From assembly GCA_964017235.1 (NCBI GenBank), contig OZ024929.1, forward strand, positions 17,171,464 through 17,235,463: a stretch of 64,000 bases of DNA, in the 5' to 3' direction. The notes beneath the pieces are model-generated. The model made no database searches and was not told where the DNA came from. It saw only the letters and a program-made list of their open reading frames with translations. Of the stretch, positions 57,501 to 64,000 are shown piece by piece. The stretch is from Sabellastarte sp. h YS-2021 (taxonomy: Eukaryota; Annelida; Polychaeta; Sabellida; Sabellidae). The position numbers and the translations under genes were made by a program. Each line of letters begins with the position of its first letter. The first letter of the stretch is position 1.

Positions 57501-58030
57501 ACCTAATTGGTACAATACATGGACAGTGATGGCCAACACATATATAATAATAATACTGGGCTCTTATATAGTGCTTTTTCTATCATTAGCTCAAAGCGCT
57601 TTACACAGTATTACCCCAGCAAGGATAGCTAGCCTTGGTAACCTTACCTATTGCTGCCATGCAAGGCGCAGAAGCCAGTATCCCTTAAAGCTGGGTACCC
57701 ATATTTCTCCTGGGTGGAGAGAGGCACAGACCAGGTTAACATCTTGCCCAAGGATGTTATCCCACATGAAACAGCTGGCATCACTGGGAATAGAACCCAC
57801 AACCCTTGGATTATAAGTCCAACACCCTACCAACTGAGCCACATGAGACCCCTATATACTATTCATACCTATTCTAGAATGTCATTGTTTTTTTTTCAGA
57901 CAACAGAATTAGCAGGATAAGCTTTCAAGATTTGGACAAACTTCAGTGTCTGAGAATCCTTGACCTGCGAGGAAACCGCATTGCATCATTAGATGCAGAA
58001 TTCCCACCTAATCTAGAGGAACTTTATCTG
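42357..58030 (+). CDS. LRRC23: LRRC23-like leucine-rich-repeat protein, 5' part (four exons)
   Basis: Exons 42357-42503, 42779-42894, 47743-47996 and 57900-58030 join in frame (phases 0, 2, 1, 0) to give 216 codons; the gene runs on past the window. The N-terminus is strongly acidic (MSDIEELEDEGEQLEDEMDD). Then come GNGLSCAYVRLDVSKRELTD and LERYIHLRYIDLSENYI, followed by LRRs ending in the phrases LRILDLRGNRI and PPNLEELYL. The order and wording match vertebrate LRRC23 (acidic start, NGL.xAYVxL, LTD, YIHLRY.D.SEN). LRRC23 is a radial-spoke component of motile cilia and sperm flagella, so a ciliary role is expected. The third intron is about 9.9 kb and packed with retroelements. No continuation exon was found before 64000. 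Confidence 0.85.
42779..42894 (+). CDS. LRRC23: LRRC23-like exon 2
   Basis: 116 nt, acceptor GTTTTTACAG, donor AAAAG|GTGGGT, ends in phase 2. It encodes VDPNPLSHDHMFGG and then SIGNGLSCAYVRLDVSK, the segment just before the LRRs. Confidence 0.85.
42915..43480. repeat. possible decayed inverted-repeat element
   Basis: 'GGGTTGACAAGGATTGAGGG' near 42943 and the complement-like 'TCAACCCTTATCAATCCGG' near 43457 form an inverted pair that brackets AT-rich sequence. The outer word CACACTAC resembles the 6561-7067 MITE ends. Weak evidence. Confidence 0.35.
43480..44020 (+). repeat. 146-bp minisatellite, four units, plus conserved flank
   Basis: The landmark AGGTGTAGGAAGT or close variants recurs at 43486, 43632, 43778 and 43920 (spacing 146, 146, 142). 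It belongs to the same family as 59760-60770. The sequence downstream to about 44380 ('CATCAAGTGAGCCACAG', 'ATTCGRCCATRCA') also matches 60840-61070, so the array is one part of a longer dispersed element. Confidence 0.85.
44021..44380 (+). repeat. 3' flank of the minisatellite-bearing element
   Basis: It matches 60780-61072 with moderate divergence: 'AACTTCCCATTGTAA', 'CATCAAGTGAGCCACAG' and 'TATCTTGTTTTAATACTT' type phrases occur in the same order. No protein coded. Confidence 0.65.
44381..45785. other. intron 2, nothing recognised
   Basis: AT-rich intronic sequence. Small open frames on both strands near 45000-45240 and 45494-45821 have no recognisable motifs. Confidence 0.45.
45788..45950 (-). 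repeat. 5S-rRNA-like SINE, copy 4
   Basis: The - strand reads AAGTTAAGGGGCAATGGGCT, then TTAGTACTTGGACAGGTGAC and CGCTTCAGTGCACTAC. It shares the upstream GACTTTCATGAATTG block and a further upstream block ('AAGCATGAGCACTGGCAAGG') with copy 2. Confidence 0.7.
45951..47742. other. intron 2, remainder
   Basis: AT-rich. It contains a poly-G run at 47643-47659 and otherwise nothing I can name. It ends in the pyrimidine-rich acceptor TTTTATTTTTCAG. Confidence 0.5.
47743..47996 (+). CDS. LRRC23: LRRC23-like exon 3: first LRRs
   Basis: 254 nt between TTTTTCAG and ACG|GTAATG, phase 2 in, phase 1 out. It encodes the LRR units LHLRYIDLSENYI-type, HLCSLSASKNRL, YLQTLDLSHNKI and the start of LLEELNLN. 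This is the exon whose decayed copies appear near 54900 and 57278. Confidence 0.88.
48059..48277 (+). repeat. MITE-like element, family A (copy 2)
   Basis: Opposite-orientation partner of 408-628, with the ATCTAAAATTCGCCA terminal motif at the left and GGCGAATTTTAGATTTC at the right. It begins 62 bp after the exon 3 donor. Confidence 0.65.
48493..48707. repeat. MITE with CTTTAGGGTCACC ends
   Basis: Left end CTTTAGGGTCACCTTAAAG; right end AAGGTGACCCTAATCTAAAG, an inverted pair. Internal GCTGACAGCTTAAG-type words are also palindromic. About 215 bp, non-coding. Confidence 0.6.
48782..49756 (-). CDS. Ngaro-like tyrosine recombinase (324 aa, intact)
   Basis: It has the catalytic Arg in FFSFLRISN, an HxxR box in HTFRHSGATL, and GTWTSDCVWRYI with the presumed tyrosine. 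The N-terminal part contains RPATLASYDRKFRLFVAYC. It aligns end to end with the recombinase at 30811-31767. It is the only undamaged gene of its element, which may reflect chance or later mutation of the others. Confidence 0.88.
   Translation of the reverse strand: MASRAAQRVQQAFRPATLASYDRKFRLFVAYCCFIHIQLHQLSPVILLSFLEFLTENGVSNAAIANYISAVKTSLNMYGISTLAFHDNRIKLFQRSLALNKKFTVKIKKIIDVNLLNRIVDICDTMWMGQIFKALYLMAFFSFLRISNLVPHKISAFSPLEQLTRGDVFFAPPGLHILVKWSKTMQTRDSIKILKLPSLNASPLCPVRALKNLLLLTPGHQDSPLFQIKNDKAQWLPLTDTKARKNFSQILSRLGLQESFMSLHTFRHSGATLAFNSNISIQNIQSHGTWTSDCVWRYIIQDHDASQQVADVFQSLLSRPSTTS
49783..50733 (-). pseudogene. Ngaro-like RT C-terminal part and RNase H
   Basis: It starts just before the YIDD box (VINYIDDVIG), followed by the RT thumb/connection (LHKLGLDISVKKLV, then LQSLLGALLYVSKCVKSAR). 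RNase H shows ATIELDACLKGLGAV, HLEMLNILVAVRVW, LKCDNQAVVTVL and KIADLLSRWY. It is continuous in this span but cut from the upstream RT by a frameshift near 50745. Confidence 0.85.
50754..51330 (-). pseudogene. Ngaro-like RT N-terminal part, frameshifted
   Basis: Two frames. 51034-51330 has PLDFNRNSKLGT and HISPFMTREK. 50754-51032 has FPLGEAVNSNISKES, YKIDISRAFRHVKIDP (first catalytic Asp present) and CLPFGFRHGF. The break near 51040 sits at a G5/C5 homopolymer stretch. Confidence 0.8.
51394..52292 (-). pseudogene. Ngaro-like ORF2 N-terminal region
   Basis: Basic, Asn/Lys-rich frame (51633-52292, with ILGKTYAQVVKFGMKQ) like the start of the 787-aa protein of the sister element (KSGKSYAQVVQI). 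It continues after a break as 51394-51612 (KFGFIPLGPLVVPKSD). Confidence 0.65.
52256..53265 (-). pseudogene. Ngaro-like Gag, frameshifted
   Basis: The N-terminal frame 52477-53265 starts MPSKELLCKKCGNMHK, with a small CxxC pair, and holds SQRGGHDTVFVKKQVPWPQ. The C-terminal frame 52256-52582 has the Cys/His cluster CRFFQRGMCH, then YRHICATCY. The shift is near 52590. It aligns with the Gag at 34171-35369. Confidence 0.8.
53323..53640. repeat. inverted repeat enclosing a tandem 66-bp duplication
   Basis: ACTCATTC and ATTAATCACAGCAC words (complement of 53323-53375) pair with 53572-53632. Between them 'GAGCATAGCCCCTGCAACAG' occurs twice, about 66 bp apart (53399 and 53458). It lies at the 5' side of the degraded YR element and may belong to its leader. 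Confidence 0.5.
53641..54295. other. intron 3, nothing recognised
   Basis: No coding or repeat feature that I can name. Confidence 0.45.
54300..54490 (-). pseudogene. relic of a LINE reverse-transcriptase C-terminus
   Basis: Translated on the - strand it gives ILRRDEDTKVAMTWAL, a stop, then GKRHKGRPKEAWRSTANRE and HWSAGLLPQTGRS. This is the common metazoan LINE ending (ALTW.P.GKRKRGRPK.TWRR ... A.DR..W). One in-frame stop and loss of the tail mark it as dead. Open frames on the + strand here are shadows of it. Confidence 0.65.
54895..55060 (+). pseudogene. possible decayed LRR exon copy
   Basis: The + strand at 54907-54960 translates as YLKYLDLSASNVITMEGR, resembling exon 3's YLQTLDLSHNKIISM. 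A second stretch near 55010-55050 ('TGGATCAATTGTCATATATT', 'CAGATTTTGG') resembles the DNA around 57282-57314. There are stops between, so it is not a live exon. Confidence 0.35.
55066..57270 (-). mobile_element. 5'-truncated LINE (non-LTR retrotransposon)
   Basis: On the - strand, with a TTATTTATTTATTTATT stretch on the + strand (an AATAAATAAATAA-type 3' tail) at 55066-55083. The octamer TTATAGGG occurs at both borders (55058-55065 and 57271-57278), a likely target-site duplication. It encodes the RT and C-terminal region; the endonuclease is missing, so it is 5' truncated. Clade is uncertain, perhaps CR1/L2-like from the C-terminal phrases. Confidence 0.8.
55278..57203 (-). pseudogene. LINE reverse transcriptase with one in-frame stop
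   Basis: The frame 56184-57203 (and upstream to about 57260, with WHKLWQQNGCPSSGIVADV) holds the RT core: AIPIPKNKFKSINDSGNYRG, ITLSSIIGKLLDNII, MMLDASKAFDHVEY and NGVKPGGILSPLLFTVYVD. After an in-frame TGA it continues in the same frame as GCHIGNTFVGTVAYADDVVI (catalytic YADD) to the C-terminus at 55278, with WRKGIRKLLKLPLLTHSKYL. Only one stop in the whole span, so decay is slight. Confidence 0.85.
57278..57379 (+). pseudogene. decayed copy of LRRC23-like exon 3 (3' part)
   Basis: It aligns with 47890-47996: TACAACTGGATAAACTACAT parallels ATACAACTGGATGAGCTGCC; ATCATCAGTATGG parallels ATCATCAGCATGG; CATCCTTTTCTAAAGGAGGA parallels CATCCTTTACTGGAGGAG. It ends at the same donor position (AATG|GTAATT). 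A small internal deletion breaks the frame. The LINE abuts its left edge. Confidence 0.6.
57545..57853 (-). repeat. tRNA-headed SINE with conserved-domain body
   Basis: The - strand starts GGTCTCATGTGGCTCAGTTG (A box TGGCTCAGTTGG), has GGGTTGTGGGTTCTATTCCC (weak B box), then a long body with 'CTTGGGCAAGATGTTAACC'. It ends 'AAAGCGCTTTGAGC' and 'GCACTATATAAGAGCCC' followed by AGTATTATTATTAT. The ending is the widespread SINE/LINE tail of marine invertebrates and fishes. It lies only 47 bp upstream of exon 4 of the LRRC23-like gene. Confidence 0.8.
57900..58030 (+). CDS. LRRC23: LRRC23-like exon 4: further LRRs
   Basis: 131 nt, acceptor TTTTTTTTCAG, donor TATCTG|GTAGGT, phase 1 in, phase 0 out. 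The split codon restores LNDNRISRISF, followed by LDKLQCLRILDLRGNRI and PPNLEELYL. This confirms direct joining to exon 3. Confidence 0.88.
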
Positions 58031-58742
58031 GTAGGTTTTCAGTGTATGAAGTTTACCAGAAAAATGTCCAGGTCCACCAGACCTGCAACTGAAAAATGTT
58101 AAAGAACAAAAGGTTTAAACTTATTGTTTTCTGTAATGGCAGGAATTTTACCAGGAAATTCTATCCTGGTGACCCTAGACCTGAAATAATTTTGGTGATT
58201 AAAGAAACAGAATATGAAAACTTCTTTTAAGTTACAGGACTTTGGGAACTGTGTGTCAGTATCTCTAGAAAGATACCTGTCAGGGGGATAGGTACCAGTC
58301 TAGGACACTAGGTGTTAATTTCATATACTGTACATTTTACAAACTAACATACAGTCTAGCTGAAAGTAACCGAAGCTACCTAACCTTTCTGGATTTGGTG
58401 ATGCTATAGTAGTGGAAAAGTTTCACTGTACAAAATAGTACAACCTCTCAAATCAAATCTTATTGGGAGCCTGGGGTTTTGATCAGATAATATAATCTAA
58501 TATTGGCCAATTTTTATGGTGCTTAATCTCCACTGGGAAACCAGACTCTAACAAACAACTGTGGATTCCAATTTCAAAGTCCAGGCATGGGCAAAAAGGT
58601 CAGCACCACAAAGACACAGGCTTAATAAAGAGGATATTTTTGGATATACTGTAAGAAGAAGGCAAGACTTGAATTTCTTTGTGAAGGACATGACAAAGGA
58701 GACGGAACAAATCCCATCAGCAACACATTATACACTGTGGTT
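58031..58742. other. intron 4 (partial), nothing recognised
   Basis: No next LRR exon was found. The open frame 58561-58767 has no recognisable motif. Confidence 0.45.
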
Positions 58743-58879
58743 CCATCGAAAGCCACACTGTAATTAAATTGTTTTACTGATATATAAATGGACTGAACAA
58801 AACTATGAAACCATAAGAAGTTTTCTATCACCTCGACAATGCATAGTATTGTGCAGACAGTAACAATAATTCTAATGTA

Positions 58880-59034
58880 GCAATAAATACTGATTGTGAG
58901 GGCGTTTGTTACAGGATATACGCCCGGCAAAAATTTCAAATAATGCCCTCGCGCCTCACAGCGCTCTGACATTATTTGAAATTTTTGCCGGGCGTATATC
59001 CTGTAACAAACGCCCTCACAATCGGTATTTATTA
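58880..59034. repeat. 65-bp-arm hairpin
   Basis: Arms 58880-58944 and 58970-59034 are complementary over 65 bases with about two mismatches, enclosing a 25-base GC-rich loop. A copy lies at 62122-62276 and a diverged one at 6196-6312. Confidence 0.85.
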
Positions 59035-59038
59035 CTAT

Positions 59039-59281
59039 TGTAAAGACTGGCCTACCTGGTTGAAAGAAATATCTCTTTATTTTTACGATGTGACACAAAC
59101 AAGGGAGCTGCCATACTGTTTTGAATGCATGATCGCCCTCGTAAAAGTGGACAAATTTTCAACGAGAAATTCGAAACGACACTTCCGTTTTTCAGCGGGC
59201 GGTTATCGGAGGTTTTACTCCCAGCTGATTCTATGCGCACAGACGGGTTTCCGTTCACTGCGTACTTCCGGTCTTTATAAT
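59039..59281. repeat. block bounded by GTAAAGACTGG / CCGGTCTTTATAAT
   Basis: A block of about 243 bp next to the hairpin with short inverted ends. Copies at 62281-62523 and 6315-6556. The open frame through it is not conserved between diverged copies. Confidence 0.6.
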
Positions 59282-59759
59282 GATTGTTTGAATTACAGTA
59301 AAAAACATATAAGTTGATATACATTAGCAAACATTTAACCAGTCCAACAATAGTTGAGATGACTGATACTTTGGTAACCTTGTATATGGTTATTACTGTT
59401 AATTTTTCACCCTGTACCAGCGGTAAAAGCACTGAATGTAGCAGATTATCATTGAAGGGGAATCATATGTAATATCTTCATATGTGTCTGCATCAGTTAT
59501 AATAAGATCTTCTTTGAATGTTTCACTTAAGTCCATTGGATACTCTGTAAGTTGCAAATTTTAACAGAACGATAATGTCATTAACTTTCAAATATTTAGA
59601 AATATACCAGAATGAATATTCACTGATACTGGATTCATTTTTACCCCACAGCCCTTAAGGGCTGTCGGGGTATTGTTTTCACCCATGGTGTCCGGATGGG
59701 CGGGCAGGCGGGAGTCCGGGCGGGTGGGTGGGCAGCGGGAAATAGTTTGTCCGGGCTGT

Positions 59760-60770
59760 CTCTCAGAAACCGTAAGGTGTAGGAAGTTGATACTTGGTAG
59801 GGACATTGGTTAGGGGGTGTTGGTGTGCAGCATCATGGTCTGACCTTGATTTGACCTTTGACCTTGCCGTAGTGACCTTGAGTTTTAAAATCTTGTCTGG
59901 GCTATATCTCGGAAACTGTAAGGTGTAGGAAGTTGATACTTGGTAGGGACATTGGTTAGGGGGTGTAGGTGTGCAGCATCATGGTCTGACCTTGATTTGA
60001 CCTTTGACCTTGCCGTAGTGACCTTGAGTTTGAAAATCTTGTCCGGGCTATATCTCGGAAACTGTAAGGTGTAGGAAGTTGATACTTGGTAGGGACATTG
60101 GTTAGGGCTGTAGTTGTGCAATGTCATATTCTGACCTTGATTTGACCTTTGATCATGCCGTAGTGACCTTGACCTATAAAATCTTGTTCGGGCTATATCT
60201 CGGAAACCGTAAGGTGTAGGAAGTTGATACTTGGTGGGGATATTGGTTAGGGGGTGTAGGTGTGCAACATCATGGTCTGACCTTGATTTGACCTTTGACC
60301 TTGCTGTAGTGACCTTGACCTATAAAATGTTGTCCGGGCTATATCTCGGAAACTGTAAGGTGTGGGAAGTTGACACTTGGTAGGCACATTTGTTAGGGGG
60401 TGTAGGTGTGCAACGTCATGGTCTGACCAGGATTTGACCTTTGACCTTGCCGTAGTGACCTTGACCTATAAAATCTTGTCCGGGCTATATCTCGGAAACT
60501 GTAAGGTGTAGGAAGTTGATATTTGGTAGACATTGGTTAGGGGGTGTAGGTGTGCAGCATCATGGTGTGACCTTGATTTGACCTTTGACCATGCCGTAGT
60601 GACCTTGACCTATAAAATCTTGTTCGGGCTATATCTCGGAAACCGTAAGGTGTAGGAAGTTGATACTTGGTAGGGACATTGGTTAGGGGCTATAGGTGTG
60701 TATTATCATGGTGTGACCTTAATTTGACCTTTTACCTTGTCGTAGTGACCTTGACCTTTAAAATCTTCAT
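59760..60770 (+). repeat. 146-bp minisatellite with DR1-type sites, seven units
   Basis: The landmark AAGGTGTAGGAAGTTGA occurs at 59774, 59920, 60066, 60211, 60357, 60503 and 60647, spacing 144 to 146 bp. Most units contain TTTGACCTTTGACCTTG, a perfect direct repeat of AGGTCA with one-base spacing on the - strand. They also carry TGACCTTGA (complement TCAAGGTCA) once or twice. The third, sixth and seventh units have variants of the second half-site. Confidence 0.9.
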
Positions 60771-60779
60771 GGACCTTTG

Positions 60780-61072
60780 GGTCTGTCTTTTGATGCAGAT
60801 TAAGCAAAAATCATATTAGAATTTATTAAGAATTTTACTTTCATAACTTCCCATTGTAAGAGATAGAATTTCATCAAGTGAGCCACAGATTTTGCTCCAA
60901 CACCACAATAAGCATTCATTAAATGTATTACCACTTTTGTTTGCGTGGTAATATTCAAACCATCTAAACCATAATTCGGCCATGCAGATGTAGATAAAGA
61001 GTGTTGAATTTTAGTTTACTGATTAACGCTGTCATCTTGTTATTGAATTATCTTGTTTTAATACTTCATCTT
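60780..61072 (+). repeat. 3' flank of the minisatellite-bearing element
   Basis: Homologous to 44090-44380. It ends about where 'TCTTGTTTTAATACTTCATC' occurs. Confidence 0.65.
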
Positions 61073-61084
61073 TATACCGCCACA

Positions 61085-61262
61085 CTGTTTGTTATTGTTT
61101 TTACAATACCTTATCTCGGTATATGTTTTTGTTTCTCTTGTGTGTACATGAGCCATAACCTCGGCACTTGTGTATTATTAAAATAAACATATCTAGTTGT
61201 GGATATAGTTGTGTTGTTGACTCTATAAATTACCTGACGTGGTGGCAGCAGTCCTACCCATG
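61085..61262 (+). repeat. possible LTR end and primer-binding region
   Basis: It contains an AATAAA (AAAATAAACATATC) and then 'CTGACGTGGTGGCAGCAG', placed just before the Gag-like ORF as an LTR end and primer-binding site would be. I cannot define LTR borders or show a second LTR, so this is tentative. Confidence 0.35.
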
Positions 61263-61329
61263 CCAAGCTAATAAATAAACACTTAAAACTTAATTTCCTA
61301 AGACAACTACACTGTTTATTGTATACACT

Positions 61330-61984
61330 ATGGCTGTTGGTGGTGCCTCTACACGTGGTCCTAAACCTTGGAAACTGACAGAAGAGGAGTCATTTTCATC
61401 ATTTACCAGTTGGAAGCACAACATACTGTACTCTTTAGCACAAGAACCAACATTTAAACCATTCCTAGAGTCTGGGGCTACTTGGGAAAGACTCACTTCT
61501 GATAATCCCTCTAGGGGATTCACTGACTCTGATGGACTAACAAAAGAACAGAAGGCTGCCAATCTTGACCAGATGCTGGGACTGATCACCCAGTGGGTCC
61601 CACACTACCTTGCTAATGACATAACCAAGCAGAGCACGTCCATAGACAGCATTTGCCAGTTTATCCGAAAATACTATAGCTTCCAACAGTCAGAAACACA
61701 GTTTATGAAATTCTCATCCATAACTTGGGAGGAAGGAGAACGGCCAGAAAAATTATACCAACGCATCCTAGCTCATCTCCAGGATAACTTGCTGCGAAAA
61801 GACTCAAAACTCAAACACAATGATTGCAACCCCACCAAAGATGAAGATATCAGCCCCACCGTTGAGAGGCTAGCCGTCTTACGCTGGATGGAGCTAATTC
61901 ACCCTTCTCTCCCAGCTTTGGTACAGCGCACCTTTGCCTATGATTTACAGCATATGACTCTGAAAGATTTACAACCACAAATTG
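61330..61984 (+). pseudogene. Gag-like ORF of an LTR retrotransposon, truncated
   Basis: Open frame starting MAVGGASTRGPKPWKLT. The phrases FSSFTSWKHNILYSL, GLITQWVPHYL, WEEGERPEKLYQRILAHL and LRWMELIHPSLPALVQRTF fit a capsid-type Gag of Ty3/Gypsy-like retrotransposons. It is about 218 codons up to 61984, where the next duplication unit begins; the last dozen codons of the frame come from the junction. No zinc knuckle, protease or pol is present. Family assignment is by style and not certain. Confidence 0.6.
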
Positions 61985-62121
61985 CCATCGAAAGCCACAC
62001 TGTAATTAAATTGTTTTACTGATATATAAATGGACTGAACAAAACTATGAAACCATAAGAAGTTTTCTATCACCTCGACAATGCATAGTATTGTGCAGAC
62101 AGTAACAATAATTCTAATGTA

Positions 62122-62276
62122 GCAATAAATACTGATTGTGAGGGCGTTTGTTACAGGATATACGCCCGGCAAAAATTTCAAATAATGCCCTCGCGCCTCA
62201 CAGCGCTCTGACATTATTTGAAATTTTTGCCGGGCGTATATCCTGTAACAAACGCCCTCACAATCGGTATTTATTA
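62122..62276. repeat. 65-bp-arm hairpin, second copy
   Basis: Apparently identical to 58880-59034. Confidence 0.85.
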
Positions 62277-62999
62277 CTATTGTAAAGACTGGCCTACCTG
62301 GTTGAAAGAAATATCTCTTTATTTTTACGATGTGACACAAACAAGGGAGCTGCCATACTGTTTTGAATGCATGATCGCCCTCGTAAAAGTGGACAAATTT
62401 TCAACGAGAAATTCGAAACGACACTTCCGTTTTTCAGCGGGCGGTTATCGGAGGTTTTACTCCCAGCTGATTCTATGCGCACAGACGGGTTTCCGTTCAC
62501 TGCGTACTTCCGGTCTTTATAATGATTGTTTGAATTACAGTAAAAAACATATAAGTTGATATACATTAGCAAACATTTAACCAGTCCAACAATAGTTGAG
62601 ATGACTGATACTTTGGTAACCTTGTATATGGTTATTACTGTTAATTTTTCACCCTGTACCAGCGGTAAAAGCACTGAATGTAGCAGATTATCATTGAAGG
62701 GGAATCATATGTAATATCTTCATATGTGTCTGCATCAGTTATAATAAGATCTTCTTTGAATGTTTCACTTAAGTCCATTGGATACTCTGTAAGTTGCAAA
62801 TTTTAACAGAACGATAATGTCATTAACTTTCAAATATTTAGAAATATACCAGAATGAATATTCACTGATACTGGATTCATTTTTACCCCACAGCCCTTAA
62901 GGGCTGTCGGGGTATTGTTTTCACCCATGGTGTCCGGATGGGCGGGCGGGCGGGAGTCCGGGCGGGTGGGTGGGCAGCGGGAAATAGTTTGTCCGGGCT

Positions 63000-64000
63000 G
63001 TCTCTCAGAAACCGTAAGGTGTAGGAAGTTGATACTTGGTAGGGACATTGGTTAGGGGGTGTAGGTGTGCAGCATCATGGTCTGACCTTGATTTGACCTT
63101 TGACCTTGCCGTAGTGACCTTGAGTTTGAAAATCTTGTCCGGGCTATATCTCGGAAACTGTAAGGTGTAGGAAGTTGATACTTGGTAGGGACATTGGTTA
63201 GGGCTGTAGTTGTGCAATGTCATATTCTGACCTTGATTTGACCTTTGATCATGCCGTAGTGACCTTGACCTATAAAATCTTGTTCGGGCTATATCTCGGA
63301 AACCGTAAGGTGTAGGAAGTTGATACTTGGTGGGGATATTGGTTAGGGGGTGTAGGTGTGCAACATCATGGTCTGACCTTGATTTGACCTTTGACCTTGC
63401 TGTAGTGACCTTGACCTATAAAATGTTGTCCGGGCTATATCTCGGAAACTGTAAGGTGTGGGAAGTTGACACTTGGTAGGCACATTTGTTAGGGGGTGTA
63501 GGTGTGCAACGTCATGGTCTGACCTTGATTTGACCTTTGACCTTGCCGTAGTGGCCTTGACCTATAAAATGTTGTCCGGGCTATATCTCAGAAACCGTAA
63601 GGTGTAGGAAGTTGATATTTGGTAGGGACATTGGTTAGGCTGTGTAGGTGTGCAACGTCATGGTCTGACCAGGATTTGACCTTTGACCTTGCCGTAGTGA
63701 CCTTGACCTATAAAATCTTGTCCGGGCTATATCTCGGAAACTGTAAGGTGTAGGAAGTTGATATTTGGTAGACATTGGTTAGGGGGTGTAGGTGTGCAGC
63801 ATCATGGTGTGACCTTGATTTGACCTTTGACCATGCCGTAGTGACCTTGACCTATAAAATCTTGTTCGGGCTATATCTCGGAAATCGTAAGGTGTAGGAA
63901 GTTGATACTTGGTAGGGACATTGGTTAGGGGCTATAGGTGTGTATTATCATGGTGTGACCTTAATTTGACCTTTTACCTTGTCGTAGTGACCTTGACCTT
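63000..64000 (+). repeat. 146-bp minisatellite, second array
   Basis: Same family and sites as 59760-60770, with unit variants in nearly the same order (for example GGGCTGTAGTTGTGCAATG, then GGTGGGGATATTGG, then TTGACACTTGGTAGGCAC). It continues to the window end. Confidence 0.9.

Larger units (their letters stand above)
58743..61984 (+). repeat. 3,242-bp tandem duplication, unit 1
   Basis: Everything from CCATCGAAAGCCACAC at 58743 recurs 3,242 bp later at 61985. The offset is the same at 59588/62830 and 60721/63963. Single-copy parts are nearly identical; I noticed one substitution near 59708. The unit contains, in order, a hairpin repeat, a 146-bp array and a Gag-like ORF cut at its right border. 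Confidence 0.9.
61985..64000 (+). repeat. 3,242-bp tandem duplication, unit 2 (runs off the window)
   Basis: Second copy of 58743 onward. Its 146-bp array has lost one unit near its start and gained one near 63540-63690 compared with unit 1, so total length is unchanged at the window edge. Confidence 0.9.

Noticed and set aside
58976-59317. 113-aa ORF present in both duplication units and, in similar form, at 6212-6556
   Set aside because: The diverged copy differs at many residues, mostly by non-conservative changes, and then shifts frame. The ORF crosses a hairpin arm. It is a by-product of a repeat.

Overview
This is nuclear genomic DNA from an animal, most likely a mollusc or another marine lophotrochozoan. 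It is AT-rich, has genes split by very long introns with GT-AG borders, and is dense in SINEs, MITE-like elements, minisatellites and tyrosine-recombinase (YR) retrotransposons. The taxon is inferred from repeat style and protein resemblance; no database search was possible.

Host genes, both on the + strand. (1) A complete five-exon gene, coding from 7566 to 22933, encodes a 265-residue secreted protein. It has a signal peptide, a region resembling the WxxW domain of mucin/CILP-type extracellular proteins, and a charged helical tail. Its introns hold a 5.8-kb DIRS element, 5S-like and tRNA-like SINEs and MITEs. (2) The 5' part of an LRRC23-like gene (a leucine-rich-repeat protein of ciliary radial spokes) has four exons between 42357 and 58030 that join in frame; the rest lies beyond the window. 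Its third intron (47997-57899) contains a YR retrotransposon, a LINE, a SINE, a second LINE relic and decayed copies of an LRR exon.

Mobile elements. Three YR retrotransposons, all on the - strand: a DIRS type (8387-14186) with inverted terminal repeats and an internal complementary region; an Ngaro-type element (28932-35662) with split direct repeats, itself inside a small inverted-repeat element; and a broken relative (about 48780-53280). A truncated LINE lies at 55066-57270. A Gag-like ORF of probable LTR-retrotransposon origin is at 61330-61984.

Repeats. Two minisatellite families have unit lengths of 146 and 147 bp, the length of DNA on a nucleosome core, and carry AGGTCA-type nuclear-receptor half-sites in every unit (25561-26870, 43480-44020, 59760-60770, 63000-64000). 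At the right end a 3,242-bp block is tandemly duplicated (58743-61984, and 61985 to beyond the window). Four copies of a SINE with a 5S-rRNA-like region are present.

The strongest leads are the nucleosome-length arrays, the young Ngaro copy with a substituted reverse-transcriptase catalytic aspartate, the DIRS insertion with an empty-site paralogue in the same window, the 5S-like SINE family, and the decayed LRR exon copies beside the LINE.
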